The notes under the pieces were generated by a model, which had not been told where the DNA came from, ran no database searches, and saw only the letters and a list, made by a program, of their open reading frames with translations. From Pseudophaeobacter flagellatus (GTDB lineage: Bacteria; Pseudomonadota; Alphaproteobacteria; Rhodobacterales; Rhodobacteraceae), in NCBI RefSeq assembly GCF_021228235.1, contig NZ_JAJQRG010000009.1, positions 1-64,000 of the forward strand: a stretch of 64,000 nt of DNA. Reading direction: 5' to 3'. Shown in pieces: positions 26,622 to 36,013 of this stretch; position 1 is the first letter of the stretch; each line of letters opens with the position of its first letter. A program made the position numbers and the translations under genes.

Positions 26622-28280
26622 TTAGTTATTTGAAGCCGACTGGGCAAGAGAGCCGTCATCAACAGTGAAACCTGCAATAGCATGGTGCCGGTCCCAATTC
26701 TCACGCGTTATCGGTTCAAAACGCCCCTCAGCCTCTACGGGAAACCGTATGGATTTCCCTGGGCGTACGTCAAGCTGAAACTCGTTTTCTCGCACAACCT
26801 GCACTCCATTTACAATGACATAAGGAATACCGGTAGTAGGAAGCCCCTGCGCCCCGGCCTTATAGGTTGCGTTGTCTTTTACAGTTTCCGGGTCAAAGAT
26901 GGTAATATCTGCAACCATGCCTTCCTGCAGGCGACCACGTTCTTGCATTCCCTTTAGTCCAGTTAGACCCAAATGATAAGCGGGCCAATAGGCCATTTGT
27001 GCTATCGTAAACATTAGTGGTACGCCTTGCTGGCGACCTCCAGCCAAAACTTTTCCACGGGTCCCTGCCGTGCGCGGATGCCCTACATACTCCTCGGGGG
27101 GCAGATCCCAAGATTCTAGACCTTTGCCAGACCACATTGCATCTGACGCTACGATCATATGCGGCATTCGTTGCCAGTACGGTAACCACTTGTCCCGGTT
27201 CGGGTTGAAAGCAAAAATGGAGCGACCAGGAAACTCCGCAGAAGTCTTTTCCCACTCTTCCTGTGTTAGGAACTTGTCCTGAACGGGATCATAGATCGTT
27301 TCCTCGTAAGGTCGTCCACCGGAAATAATCGCAAATTTGTCTGGGTGAAAAAACTCCGCTGAAATAGCTGTCGAGGCCGCAGAGTAAGGGTAATACTCTG
27401 ACCACACATTGTAGCCTTGCGCGCGCGCTTTTTGCAGCTTTTCCTCATTTTCCCACCATCCGTATTCGTTATTATGGTTGAGAGAAAACGGAGCATCAAG
27501 CGCCATAGCGTTTGCCAATAGTTCACTGGTTCCCAACGGCCCCTCGGGGTTCGAAGGATTACCGTGAAAACGGACATGTGCTCCGAGGAAGCGACCATAT
27601 TTGGCAGCGACTTCCTGAGTTTTATACATTTCGAAAGTGGTGACCCCTTCAGTCATATACCCGATGGTTGAGGCTACACCGAGAGAACCCTGACGCATTT
27701 CTTCATCGATGTAGGAAAGGATCTGGTTGAACTGATCCGGATCACTACGAGAAACTGACCATCCGGGCACACCATCCTCTACCGCCTTAGCGCGCAGCTC
27801 AAAAACGCTGGTAGCGTCGTGCCAGCCACTGGTATCGACTTCCGGGTCATGGACACGCGTTCGTGTCATTTCCTGACTAACGGCAGTGCCGTAATTCAAG
27901 GGCCAGCCGGACTCCTCTTTTGCGGCGTACCAGTCTGCGACATGGATTGCCCCAGCCTCTAGATCCATGCCTGTTGTAACTCCGTCAAGGGCGGCCAACT
28001 TAAGCGACAGCCCGTCCAATGCATGAAAATGCAGGTCTATAAAGCCCGGAGCAACCACATGACCGCTGGCGTCGATGGTTTCGGTACCTACGATTTCCGC
28101 CGGTGTTATAATTTCGATTCGACCATCCTTTACGCCCACGTTCAATGTTGCATCAAGCATTGTCTCCGGATCCATTACGCGTCCATTCACAATGACAAGA
28201 TCATATTCCTGTGCATGCGCGGTGGAAGCGGCCAATGAGATCAATAACGTGGTTGTGAGCAGCTTTTTCATAACTTTCAT
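26622..28280 (-). CDS. Exported amidohydrolase, D-aminoacylase-like
   Basis: 552 residues with a signal peptide (LLTTTLLISLAASTAHAQ), so periplasmic. The amidohydrolase core has VAPGFIDLHFHALDG (H-x-H), DGVTTGMDLEAGA, ASTIGYMTEGVTT, GAHVRFHG, LNHNNEYGWW, SEYYPYSA and the Asp motif MIVASDAMW, with closing LTGLKGMQERGRLQEGMVADITIFD. It is related to N-acyl-D-amino-acid or D-glutamate deacylases but is exported. It lies upstream, on the same strand, of small and envelope genes and next to two barrel proteins, suggesting uptake and periplasmic breakdown of an N-acyl compound. Confidence 0.85.
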   Translation of the reverse strand: MKVMKKLLTTTLLISLAASTAHAQEYDLVIVNGRVMDPETMLDATLNVGVKDGRIEIITPAEIVGTETIDASGHVVAPGFIDLHFHALDGLSLKLAALDGVTTGMDLEAGAIHVADWYAAKEESGWPLNYGTAVSQEMTRTRVHDPEVDTSGWHDATSVFELRAKAVEDGVPGWSVSRSDPDQFNQILSYIDEEMRQGSLGVASTIGYMTEGVTTFEMYKTQEVAAKYGRFLGAHVRFHGNPSNPEGPLGTSELLANAMALDAPFSLNHNNEYGWWENEEKLQKARAQGYNVWSEYYPYSAASTAISAEFFHPDKFAIISGGRPYEETIYDPVQDKFLTQEEWEKTSAEFPGRSIFAFNPNRDKWLPYWQRMPHMIVASDAMWSGKGLESWDLPPEEYVGHPRTAGTRGKVLAGGRQQGVPLMFTIAQMAYWPAYHLGLTGLKGMQERGRLQEGMVADITIFDPETVKDNATYKAGAQGLPTTGIPYVIVNGVQVVRENEFQLDVRPGKSIRFPVEAEGRFEPITRENWDRHHAIAGFTVDDGSLAQSASNN

Positions 28281-28329
28281 CCTATCATTTTTTCGTTATT
28301 TGGGGCGTAAAGATAACTATTAAGGTTAT

Positions 28330-29172
28330 TTAGAAGTTCAGAACCTTATATCCAACTTGCACCGACCAATCTGCCGGTGCATCGCCTCCAAACATAACGC
28401 CCGGCTTGATGAATATCTGACTATCGCCACCAAAAGCCTTACCTGTCATCATTCCGAATGTAACCTGAAGACTACCGAACGTCGCGTCTGTCTCCCAATC
28501 ATGGATAATCGCAGGGTCGGCAGTTATGTAATATTTTGGATTATTCAGCTTAGGTACGTAATAAAAATCGATCGTTGTTGTATTTACATCCACGCCTCTG
28601 CTATTGCCGCCCTCCAGTCCGAAAGTATGAACTAGCGCCGGTGCAAAGATCGAACCGTTGTCAAGGAACCACGCATAATAAGCGGAGGCTTCGGCAGCGA
28701 ACTGGCCGTATCCGGCTGTTTCCGTCTCGGCTGTGTCAAGGAATAGCTCAAAGGTGGCGGCCGCACCATTTTTCTCTGTCACCCCGAAGACCTTGATCAG
28801 CATAAGACTTATATCACCCAGCCGTAACTCTTCGCCGACGGATGGATTGGTTGCAGCAATGCCTGCGGTCCCACTGATGAGGGGATGAGCATTAAAGGGA
28901 CTGTCTGAAAAAGGCAAAGTAAAGCGGAAGGATTGCGAGCCATCTCCAAATGGTTTTGTATACGCCATTTCGAGTAGTCCAGTATTAAGGCTGGAATTAA
29001 TCTGATTAAATTGGTACTGGAAAGCTATCTGACTGGTGAGCTTGACTGGATTCGTCCCATTATTGATTTCCTCTTGCGCCATTATGGGCGACGCAAGGCT
29101 GATCAAAAAGGCCATAGATTTCAATAAAGGCATCCTCATTGTCGCTTGAGCGCACTTCTGGATTTTATTCAT
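28330..29172 (-). CDS. Exported beta-barrel-like outer-membrane protein
   Basis: 280 residues from the ATG at 29172, preceded by CGGAG. Signal peptide (LLKSMAFLISLASPIMAQ), then alternating amphipathic strands throughout (IAFQYQFNQINSS, QSFRFTLPFSD, AEASAYYAWFLDNG, TTIDFYYVPKLN, SVQVGYKVLNF) and a terminal Phe, the outer-membrane insertion signal. No family recognised with certainty. It is next to an OprB-type porin and an exported amidohydrolase on the same strand. AT-richer than the flanking operons. Confidence 0.65.
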   Translation of the reverse strand: MNKIQKCAQATMRMPLLKSMAFLISLASPIMAQEEINNGTNPVKLTSQIAFQYQFNQINSSLNTGLLEMAYTKPFGDGSQSFRFTLPFSDSPFNAHPLISGTAGIAATNPSVGEELRLGDISLMLIKVFGVTEKNGAAATFELFLDTAETETAGYGQFAAEASAYYAWFLDNGSIFAPALVHTFGLEGGNSRGVDVNTTTIDFYYVPKLNNPKYYITADPAIIHDWETDATFGSLQVTFGMMTGKAFGGDSQIFIKPGVMFGGDAPADWSVQVGYKVLNF

Positions 29173-29372
29173 ATGATCTCCGAATCTCTTAACGTACGGG
29201 ATATGAAGCTTGTTTGATAATAGCATATGACGCTCTCCTTACTGGTTGATTTAAATCAAACTTTGAAGTGTGGCTCACAAGAAAATCGGCACCATACGGT
29301 ATATAATTCGGCTTGATCATTTCGCTAAAGATATCTAGATGATGCGCATAGAAACTCTAACGTTCTCTATAT

Positions 29373-30623
29373 TTAGAAAGCCATTCGCATACGCAGGCCG
29401 AACAGTGCGATAGTGTCCTCAACTGGATTGAGTGCTGGGTTCTTGATGAGCTGAAGGCTTGGGGTGATCTCGAAACCTTCGGTTAATTGGATCTTGTGGA
29501 AAGCCTCGACAGCCAACTGATTATCCAGTTTGCCGCCAAATGTGTCTTGATTTGGCCTGCTCCAGTTCACACCAATTCCGGTCAGGCTTCGAGATGGATC
29601 CGCGCTGTACCCCGTGCCGATACTGACCGCTGCTTCGTATAGACTCCCGCCGCCATCGGCCCACCCCCCTCGAATGAATGGAAGCCATGCCCCATCAACC
29701 GAGTGGGTGAAAGAAAAGGCGACACCATGCCCCTCGGACGTGCCTGCCGCTTGTCGGTCGTCGATATGCCAGAAAGTTAGATGTGCGTTATTAACGAAAA
29801 GCGCCTCAGCCCCAGTTGTCCAGCCGACTTCCAGCGACTTGAACGTTTCGCCAGCGTCAAACAATGTGTCAAATCCGCCAAGCAGATCAGTGGGGTCGGC
29901 GTTTGCATCAGCAATACCAGATGCGACGTAAACATTGTTGGATAGAAAGCCTCCCACCATTCCACCGAGTGCCCCGTCCGGCAAGCCGCCTATCGTCCCA
30001 GACCCCGTCTGGAAGGCTAAATTAGAAAACCCACTCCACGGACTGGCCAAAGCGTAGACATCAACGAAATCAGTCACGTCTAACCATCCGAGATAGGCAA
30101 CACCTCTACCCTGCGCAAATTCCTGTTGCCAATACAAATGAGTAGCTCGCCAACCTTGATCGCTGAACACAGAACTGACGAGCCCCGCATACCCAAGTTC
30201 CGCGTTGAAACCAGTCGGGGGCACGTCAGAAAAACTGTGCCTATTCTCGAACTTGAAAATCAGGCTACCTGTGTTCGGCCCGTCTCGGTCGATCAGATCC
30301 CACGTCCCATACAGGCGGAACGCCCCACTTGCTGAGGTGCTATCAGCAAGACTGGAACTGGCGGTATATCCAAGCGCGTTGTAATCAAACCCGAAATCCA
30401 ACCCTGATCTTCTTTTGATGCCAGCTTTCCATTCATCGAAACTTTGCTGCATATTTACACCCAGCACATCGTTCTTTTCCTGCGCACCTTCATTCAAAAT
30501 GTTAGGTGTCGCATTCGGTCCTGAGAGTGCCGCGCTTGCCTGCTGTGCTGATGAAATTGAGGGAACTGTCAATGTCAGATAGGTCATGAACACAAGAAAC
30601 ACTTTTCGGGGCAGAGTATTCAA
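29373..30623 (-). CDS. OprB-family carbohydrate-selective porin
   Basis: About 416 residues. A TTG at 30623 follows AGGAG at good spacing and gives a signal peptide (KVFLVFMTYLTLTVPSISSAQQ); a longer frame to 30683 has no such site. OprB features are RLYGTWDLIDRDGPNTGSLIFKFENRHSF, QGWRATHLYWQQEFAQGRGVAYLGWLD, SGIGVNWSRPNQDTFGGKLDNQLAVEAFHKIQLTEGFEITPSLQLIKNPALNP (in pieces), and a terminal Phe. It should admit small solutes through the outer membrane. Confidence 0.88.
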   Translation of the reverse strand: MNTLPRKVFLVFMTYLTLTVPSISSAQQASAALSGPNATPNILNEGAQEKNDVLGVNMQQSFDEWKAGIKRRSGLDFGFDYNALGYTASSSLADSTSASGAFRLYGTWDLIDRDGPNTGSLIFKFENRHSFSDVPPTGFNAELGYAGLVSSVFSDQGWRATHLYWQQEFAQGRGVAYLGWLDVTDFVDVYALASPWSGFSNLAFQTGSGTIGGLPDGALGGMVGGFLSNNVYVASGIADANADPTDLLGGFDTLFDAGETFKSLEVGWTTGAEALFVNNAHLTFWHIDDRQAAGTSEGHGVAFSFTHSVDGAWLPFIRGGWADGGGSLYEAAVSIGTGYSADPSRSLTGIGVNWSRPNQDTFGGKLDNQLAVEAFHKIQLTEGFEITPSLQLIKNPALNPVEDTIALFGLRMRMAF

Positions 30624-30791
30624 GTTCAGTCTCCTCAAACCGATACTAAGAAAACTCACTGGGGGCTGGCCCCAGCGAGCCACACACTAAACCCTTCCCC
30701 AATACGGAGTGCTATCAGTGACCGAATCTGCATGCTTAATCGTATTCTACCAACTTGATTGGAGTTTGAGGAACGTATTGATTGAAAATCC

Positions 30792-31605
30792 TGACCTGTT
30801 CCCCTGAAAAGTCCGCGGTTTGAAGTTAGCCTGTTTTTCAAACGAAGAGAGACAGACGATGCGGGAAAGCCGTTTCAGCGAAGAGCTGTTCATTGGGATC
30901 CTGAACGAACATCAGGCGGGAATAGGCGCCAAGGAACTGTGCTGGAAGCACGCCATCAGCGGCGAAAGTTTTCCAAGTGGCGCTCGAAGTATGGCGGCAT
31001 GGAAGCATTTGAGGCCAAGCGGTTGAAGGCGTTCGAGGCCTAGAACGCGAAGCTCAAGAAGATGCTCGCGGACCACATGCGTGATGTGGCCACGCCGAAG
31101 GAGATGCTGGGAAAAAACTTCTGAAGCCCGGTGCAAGGCGATGAGCTGTGGACTGGGCCATGACAGAGAAGAATTACAACCAGCGGCGGGCTGGTGCGTT
31201 GGCTGGGATTGATCCGCGCGTCTATCGGCGACGATCAACCATGCCGATAGATGCGGAATTGCGAACAAGGCTGAAGGAGCTGTCCGGTGAACCGCGGCGC
31301 TTTGGCTATCATCGGCTGCACCTTTTGCTGGGGAGACAGGGTTGGACGGTGAACTTGAAGAAGCTCTACCGGATCTACCGTGAAGCAGGCCAGACAGTGG
31401 GCAAGCGTGGCGTCCGCAAGCGAGCGATCGGAACCCGTGCGCCCATCGCGATCCCGCAGGGGTCGAACCAGCGATGGTCCCTGAACTTCGTCTCAGACAG
31501 CCTCTCGGACGGCCGTCGCTTCCGCGTGCTTTGCGTCATCGACGGACTTCAGCCGGGATTGTCTGGCCTGTATCGTTGATACGTTCTTGTCCGGGCTTCG
31601 CGTGG
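30792..31605 (+). pseudogene. Decayed IS3-family element (orfA and partial orfB)
   Basis: The left end starts TGACCTGTTCCCCTGA at 30792. OrfA begins MRESRFSEELFIGILNEHQ at 30859, has a frameshift in the middle (FPSGARS for the expected FSKWRSKYGG), and an in-frame TAG later (FEA stop NAKLKKML). OrfB is recognisable from about 31150 (QRRAGALAGIDPRVYRRR, RRFGYHRLHLLLGRQG, QRWSLNFVSDSLSDGRRF). It frameshifts near 31545 and is cut off at about 31605. Most of the catalytic domain is missing. Confidence 0.8.
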
Positions 31606-31760
31606 CCGCGGCCTCAAGCGCGTCACGCCATTTCCGCCTCCCGGTTGGGGAAACGGGGACCGTGCCCCCCCACACCTTCACTTCTTCCGGCATCATTCCA
31701 TCTAGCATTGCCACCTCCTTTCTTCAGGTGGCGCCAGTATCTCAAACCCCTTAATTTATT
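31606..31760 (-). pseudogene. Short IS scrap
   Basis: On the minus strand this stretch reads MLDGMMPEEVKVWGGTVPVS and TGRRKWRDALEA after AGGAGGTGG. It resembles the N-terminus of an IS66-type orfA, but only about 35 codons remain before it joins the decayed IS3 OrfB. Identity is uncertain; it marks where the IS3 element was truncated. Confidence 0.35.
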
Positions 31761-31791
31761 GAAACATGGGGTCTTTGCACCGCTTACATTG

Positions 31792-33138
31792 TTACTCCAA
31801 GTCGTCTTTGTAGATGGCACCATCTTTCATGATCAGGGCGATGTTGTTCGAATCCATCAACACCCGAATGTCTTGGGTCGGATCACCGTCGACGAGAATG
31901 ATATCCGCGTAAGCGCCTTCGGCGATGACACCGAGCGGTCCGTCAACGTACGGGTTCTTCAAGCCACTCAAGGAGAGAATCTCTCCGTTCACACCGGTGA
32001 CTTGCCGCATCTGTTCGATGGGTTCGTAGAACTCGTCACGAAAGGCGAATTCCTGCCGGAACGTTGCAAAGATCTCGTTTGCTCCGAAGACATCACTTCC
32101 CCAGCCCGTCTTGACGCCGTGTTTAATACCCCATTCGAAGGCTTGGCGCGCGCCTGCATTGACCTTGGCTAACTTAGCGTTCTGGATCGGATCCTGAAAC
32201 AGCGGATTGCTCGAGACGTCCTGAAGCGCGAGAAACGCCTGTGGGATCCAGTAAACGCCTTCTTCGGACATTCTCACCATGGTTTCCTCTTCCATGATAA
32301 GGCCGTGTTCGACAGTCTTCACGCCAGCATCCAGCGACGCCACAACCGCATTATTGACCTGCGCATGTACGGTCACATAGGTGCCGTAACGCTCAGCCTC
32401 TTCCACCGCGGCATTGAGTTCTTCCTGGGTGTATTGGGCTGCCTCCAGCGGGTCTTTGAAACTGGTTACGCCGCCACCGGCATGCACCTTGATTTGGGAC
32501 GCCCCCCGGAACAGCATTTCACGAACGGCGGCGCGCACGTCATCGACGCCATCCGCGATGATGGTGGTTTTCGTCGTATTGGCGACACCGGAGGCCGCAA
32601 AACCGTCAAACCGAGGGTGCCCATCGTTCGTCATCCGAAAGTCGCCATGTCCGGATGTTTGCGTGATACTGGCGCCGCCGCAGTAAATCCGAGGCCCGGG
32701 CGAAACGCCCGCGTCGATGACATTCTTTACGCCAAAACAATTTCCGCCCAAGTCTCGCACAGTGGTGAACCCGGCATCCAAATAGGCCTTCGCACGTGCC
32801 GCGCCGCGAGCCCCTTGTTCGAAGGTATCCTGCGTAATCAACTGGGTCACGGGATCCGAATGCAGCATGATGTGTGTGTGAGTATCGATCAGCCCCGGCA
32901 TCAGCGTACGGCCGCCACCGTCGATCACCAGACCACCGGCGACTACAACATCTTCGGTGGTGATCGCCACAATCAGGTTACCGTCGACGACGACATTCAC
33001 GTCCTCGATCAGTTCCTCGCTCACCCCATCGAAAACATTCACATTGGTTATGACTATAGGGACCGTTGGATCGTTCTGCGCCCCCGCGACCGACGCCGAA
33101 AAAGCAAAAGCGGAAGCGGTTAAGAATCGTCTAAGCAT
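31792..33138 (-). CDS. Exported metal-dependent amidohydrolase (prolidase/imidazolonepropionase-like)
   Basis: 448 residues with a signal peptide (FLTASAFAFSASVAGAQ). Core motifs are LMPGLIDTHTHIML (H-x-H), AGFTTVRDLGGNCFGV, QIKVHAGGGVTSFKDP (metal Lys), YGTYVTVHAQV and KTVEHGLI (metal His pair) and TGWGSDVFGANE (Asp). The closing segment GPLGVIAEGAYADIILVDGDP is typical of this amidohydrolase group, which includes Xaa-Pro and N-acyl-aminoacyl hydrolases. It lies 7 bp downstream of a paralogue on the same strand; together they look like a periplasmic hydrolase pair. Confidence 0.88.
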   Translation of the reverse strand: MLRRFLTASAFAFSASVAGAQNDPTVPIVITNVNVFDGVSEELIEDVNVVVDGNLIVAITTEDVVVAGGLVIDGGGRTLMPGLIDTHTHIMLHSDPVTQLITQDTFEQGARGAARAKAYLDAGFTTVRDLGGNCFGVKNVIDAGVSPGPRIYCGGASITQTSGHGDFRMTNDGHPRFDGFAASGVANTTKTTIIADGVDDVRAAVREMLFRGASQIKVHAGGGVTSFKDPLEAAQYTQEELNAAVEEAERYGTYVTVHAQVNNAVVASLDAGVKTVEHGLIMEEETMVRMSEEGVYWIPQAFLALQDVSSNPLFQDPIQNAKLAKVNAGARQAFEWGIKHGVKTGWGSDVFGANEIFATFRQEFAFRDEFYEPIEQMRQVTGVNGEILSLSGLKNPYVDGPLGVIAEGAYADIILVDGDPTQDIRVLMDSNNIALIMKDGAIYKDDLE

Positions 33139-33144
33139 CGCAAT

Positions 33145-34539
33145 TCACTCCATGTCGTATTTGTAGATGATACCGTCCTTCATGATCATGCCGAAGTTCG
33201 CTTTCGCGTCGCTGATCAGGTCGAGGTTCTCGAGCGGATTACCGTCCACGAGGATCATGTCGGCGTAGGCACCTTCCTCGATCACGCCGAGTGGTCCCAG
33301 CGGATATGGCGTGACTTTCTGCGACATCTTCAGCAGTTCCGCATTGTCGCAGGTGGCCATTTTCAGAACCTCGTAGGGCGTGAACCAACGCTCCATCTTT
33401 GCCAGCACAGCGCCCTGTCGTTTGGCAAGATCCGCGCTGAAGAGCGTATCGGTGCCGAAGGCAATCTTCAGGCCAAGTTCCTTGGCGGTACGGTAAACGA
33501 AGTCGGTTCCGACGACGACGGATGTATATTTCGCTTTCTGGAATTCGTTAAGTGTGGGCGCGTCCTCGTCATCAAGGAAGGGCTGCATGCTGAGCCAGAC
33601 GCCCTCATCCTTCATCATCTGGAGCGTTTCACGCGTGGCCATGTGACCGTGTTCTACGCTGCGCGCCCCATTCTCGATGGAATGCTTCACCGCCTCGTCG
33701 CTGATGGCATGGGTGGTGACGTAGGTGCCCCAGGCTTCGGTCGCTTCCACCGCAGCCTGAAACTCCTGATCCGTGAACTGAATGGTGTGGATCGGATCGT
33801 AAGACGAGGTGACGCCACCGCCTGCCATCAGTTTGATATGCGTGGCCCCCTGCATGAGGTTCTCCCGCACCCGCTTCAGAACATCCGGAACGCCGTCGGT
33901 AATGTAAAACATGCTGCCGAGCTCGAATGAATGCAGATTATCCCGCGTGGCAGGAACATCCCGCGTCAGGCGAAAATCCTGGTGGCCGGCCGTGATCGAC
34001 AGGGCCGGACCAGATGGAAAGACGCGCGGCCCGTCGATCAGCCCCTCGTCGGTAGCGCGGGCAACATCGAACATCGGCCCGGCCACATCGCGCAGCGTCG
34101 TGAACCCGCGATTCAATGCATTGTTGGATGCTCTGGCGGCCAGAAGGTTCCAGTAGCCTTCGCCGGTCAACATCAGCTGCCCGATCGTCGCCTCGGCGAA
34201 AACCCCGTGCCAGTGATTGTCGATCAGGCCGGGGATGAGAGTGTAGCCTTGCGCGTCGATCTCGAAAGCCCCCTCCGGCGCTTCAACGTCTGCGCCGATG
34301 GCCGAAATCAGCTGTCCGGAGACCAGAAGATCGGCCTGCGCTAGCTCTTCGTCGCAGCCGTTGAATATCTGGGCGCCGCGGATCACGACGTTGTCGAATC
34401 TCATCTTGACGCCCGTCGCTTCAATCTCTCCGACGGCGCCTGCGGGAAGAATGGCATGGTTGTCTTCATGTGCCACGGTAGCAGCAGGTGAAACCACTAA
34501 CGAGGTGCAAAGAAGAGTGGTAAGAACTCGGATTTTCAT
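33145..34539 (-). CDS. Exported metal-dependent amidohydrolase, paralogue
   Basis: 464 residues with a signal peptide (LTTLLCTSLVVSPAATVAH). Motifs are LIPGLIDNHWHGVFAE (H-x-H), RGFTTLRDVAGPMFDV, HIKLMAGGGVTSSYDP (metal Lys), WGTYVTTHAISDEA and RSVEHGHM, and IAFGTDTLFS (Asp), with closing GPLGVIEEGAYADMILVDGNP. It shares the architecture and many residues of the 31792-33138 product and is the first gene of the pair. The divergent neighbour is an Omp85-like barrel. Substrate unknown. Confidence 0.88.
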   Translation of the reverse strand: MKIRVLTTLLCTSLVVSPAATVAHEDNHAILPAGAVGEIEATGVKMRFDNVVIRGAQIFNGCDEELAQADLLVSGQLISAIGADVEAPEGAFEIDAQGYTLIPGLIDNHWHGVFAEATIGQLMLTGEGYWNLLAARASNNALNRGFTTLRDVAGPMFDVARATDEGLIDGPRVFPSGPALSITAGHQDFRLTRDVPATRDNLHSFELGSMFYITDGVPDVLKRVRENLMQGATHIKLMAGGGVTSSYDPIHTIQFTDQEFQAAVEATEAWGTYVTTHAISDEAVKHSIENGARSVEHGHMATRETLQMMKDEGVWLSMQPFLDDEDAPTLNEFQKAKYTSVVVGTDFVYRTAKELGLKIAFGTDTLFSADLAKRQGAVLAKMERWFTPYEVLKMATCDNAELLKMSQKVTPYPLGPLGVIEEGAYADMILVDGNPLENLDLISDAKANFGMIMKDGIIYKYDME

Positions 34540-34734
34540 GTTATGCCTCGTTTAACAAATGCAGCTAGATACTTTCCACCCGCTGTCCACGCATCTCACG
34601 GTCGTGACAGGTACAATAAGCAAGAAATGGAGTTTTCGACTTCATTTTATCGTGGCCTTAGAGATTACTTCCTGTCAAGGTGCATTTACTTCTCAGAAGT
34701 TAAGGCCGCCGATTGAACACAAAGGATTTGGTCA

Positions 34735-35889
34735 GTGCCCCTTTACCTGACGAGCGTTCGCATATTCTGCGCCGTGATCGCGACTGCCAGCGTCGTTCAA
34801 TTTGGAACATCAGTGGCTCTGGCTCAGTCAAGTCCTTCACTCGTGCAGATGGGAAAACCTACCGCGATTACATCAAGCGACTATGGTCTGCGCAAAGGCT
34901 CTTTGATCGTAGCCCCTGTTCCCTTCTCTAACCCAATGATCGGTAAGGGACTGGCCATTGGCGCAGGATATTTGTTTACTCTACCAGGGTCTAAGCCATC
35001 TGGCTTTGGCATTGGAAAGATGAAGTCTTCCAACGGCAGTTCAGGCCTAGCTGCAGCAGGGGCTGTCAGTTTTGCAGAAGGAACGTGGGACGTCTCTGTG
35101 CTCGCAGGGGAGGCCGATGTTTACTACGATCTCGTTTTTAAAGGGTTGGACGTTCCGGTTCGCCACAATGGAACGTTGATAGCTTTCAGCGTCGAAAGGG
35201 CAGCCTCCCAGAATCTGAGTTTTGGTGTCGATCTCGAGTACCTTGAGACAAGCCTCGCTTTGAATAGTCCGGTATTTCAACAGCTGCCCGAGCTGCTAAA
35301 GCCACAAGCAGAATTGGACATGACAAAAATTACGCTGAACGCAACTTATGACACTCGGGACAATACATTCTTTCCAACCTCTGGAATGCTCGCTTCTGCC
35401 AAAATCGGTTACGCTTTGGACGTCAGTTCCATTTTACAAGGCGGACTAGAATTGGAGCGAAATCGTTACAACAAGAGCATTTTTTCTCTCGCATCGTACC
35501 ACGAAGTCGGAAACACAGGCGTTCTTGCAGCGCGAGGTGTCCTATGCTCATCTTCCAGTCAAGCACCATTTTTCGACAACTGCGGAATTGGGTTAGCAAG
35601 CGGGCTCCGCGGATTTCCAACAATGGAGTTCATCGACGAGGCCTCTGCGACTGCCCAAGTTGAATATAGAGGGCGTATCAACGACCGTTTTGGATACGTC
35701 GCATTCGCGGCAATCGGAGGAGGCGGACCTAAAATTTCATCCCTCTCATTAAATGAAGGCGGAGTGTCATTCGGAGCAGGGTTGCGCATTCGGTTATCAA
35801 AGAAATACAAGCTTGACTATGCGATAGACTATGCGCAGAATAATAATTCTGAAGGTTATTTGTACATAACACTTGGGCAAAAGTTCTGA
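34735..35889 (+). CDS. Omp85/BamA-like outer-membrane beta-barrel (no POTRA domain)
   Basis: 384 residues from a GTG at 34735 with AAAGGA upstream and a signal peptide (VIATASVVQFGTSVALAQ). The C-terminal surface-antigen barrel contains the Omp85 signature (GIGLASGLRGFPTMEF, with the RGF loop motif, then SATAQVEYRGRINDRFG). LDMTKITLNATYDTRDNTFF is an early strand pair, and the end YLYITLGQKF has a terminal Phe. No POTRA domains precede the barrel, as in D15-like or patatin-linked forms. Possibly a channel for material made or used by the neighbouring periplasmic hydrolases. Confidence 0.75.
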   Translation: MPLYLTSVRIFCAVIATASVVQFGTSVALAQSSPSLVQMGKPTAITSSDYGLRKGSLIVAPVPFSNPMIGKGLAIGAGYLFTLPGSKPSGFGIGKMKSSNGSSGLAAAGAVSFAEGTWDVSVLAGEADVYYDLVFKGLDVPVRHNGTLIAFSVERAASQNLSFGVDLEYLETSLALNSPVFQQLPELLKPQAELDMTKITLNATYDTRDNTFFPTSGMLASAKIGYALDVSSILQGGLELERNRYNKSIFSLASYHEVGNTGVLAARGVLCSSSSQAPFFDNCGIGLASGLRGFPTMEFIDEASATAQVEYRGRINDRFGYVAFAAIGGGGPKISSLSLNEGGVSFGAGLRIRLSKKYKLDYAIDYAQNNNSEGYLYITLGQKF

Positions 35890-36013
35890 CGGCACCAAGC
35901 TAAGTTCATGACTTCGGTAAAGGGATCGCTTCAGTCAAGCGATGTTACGCAATAGAATTTTGGACTTGGCCAAAAAAGTGTAGAGCACCAACTGAGGAAC
36001 CAGGAGGTGCGGC

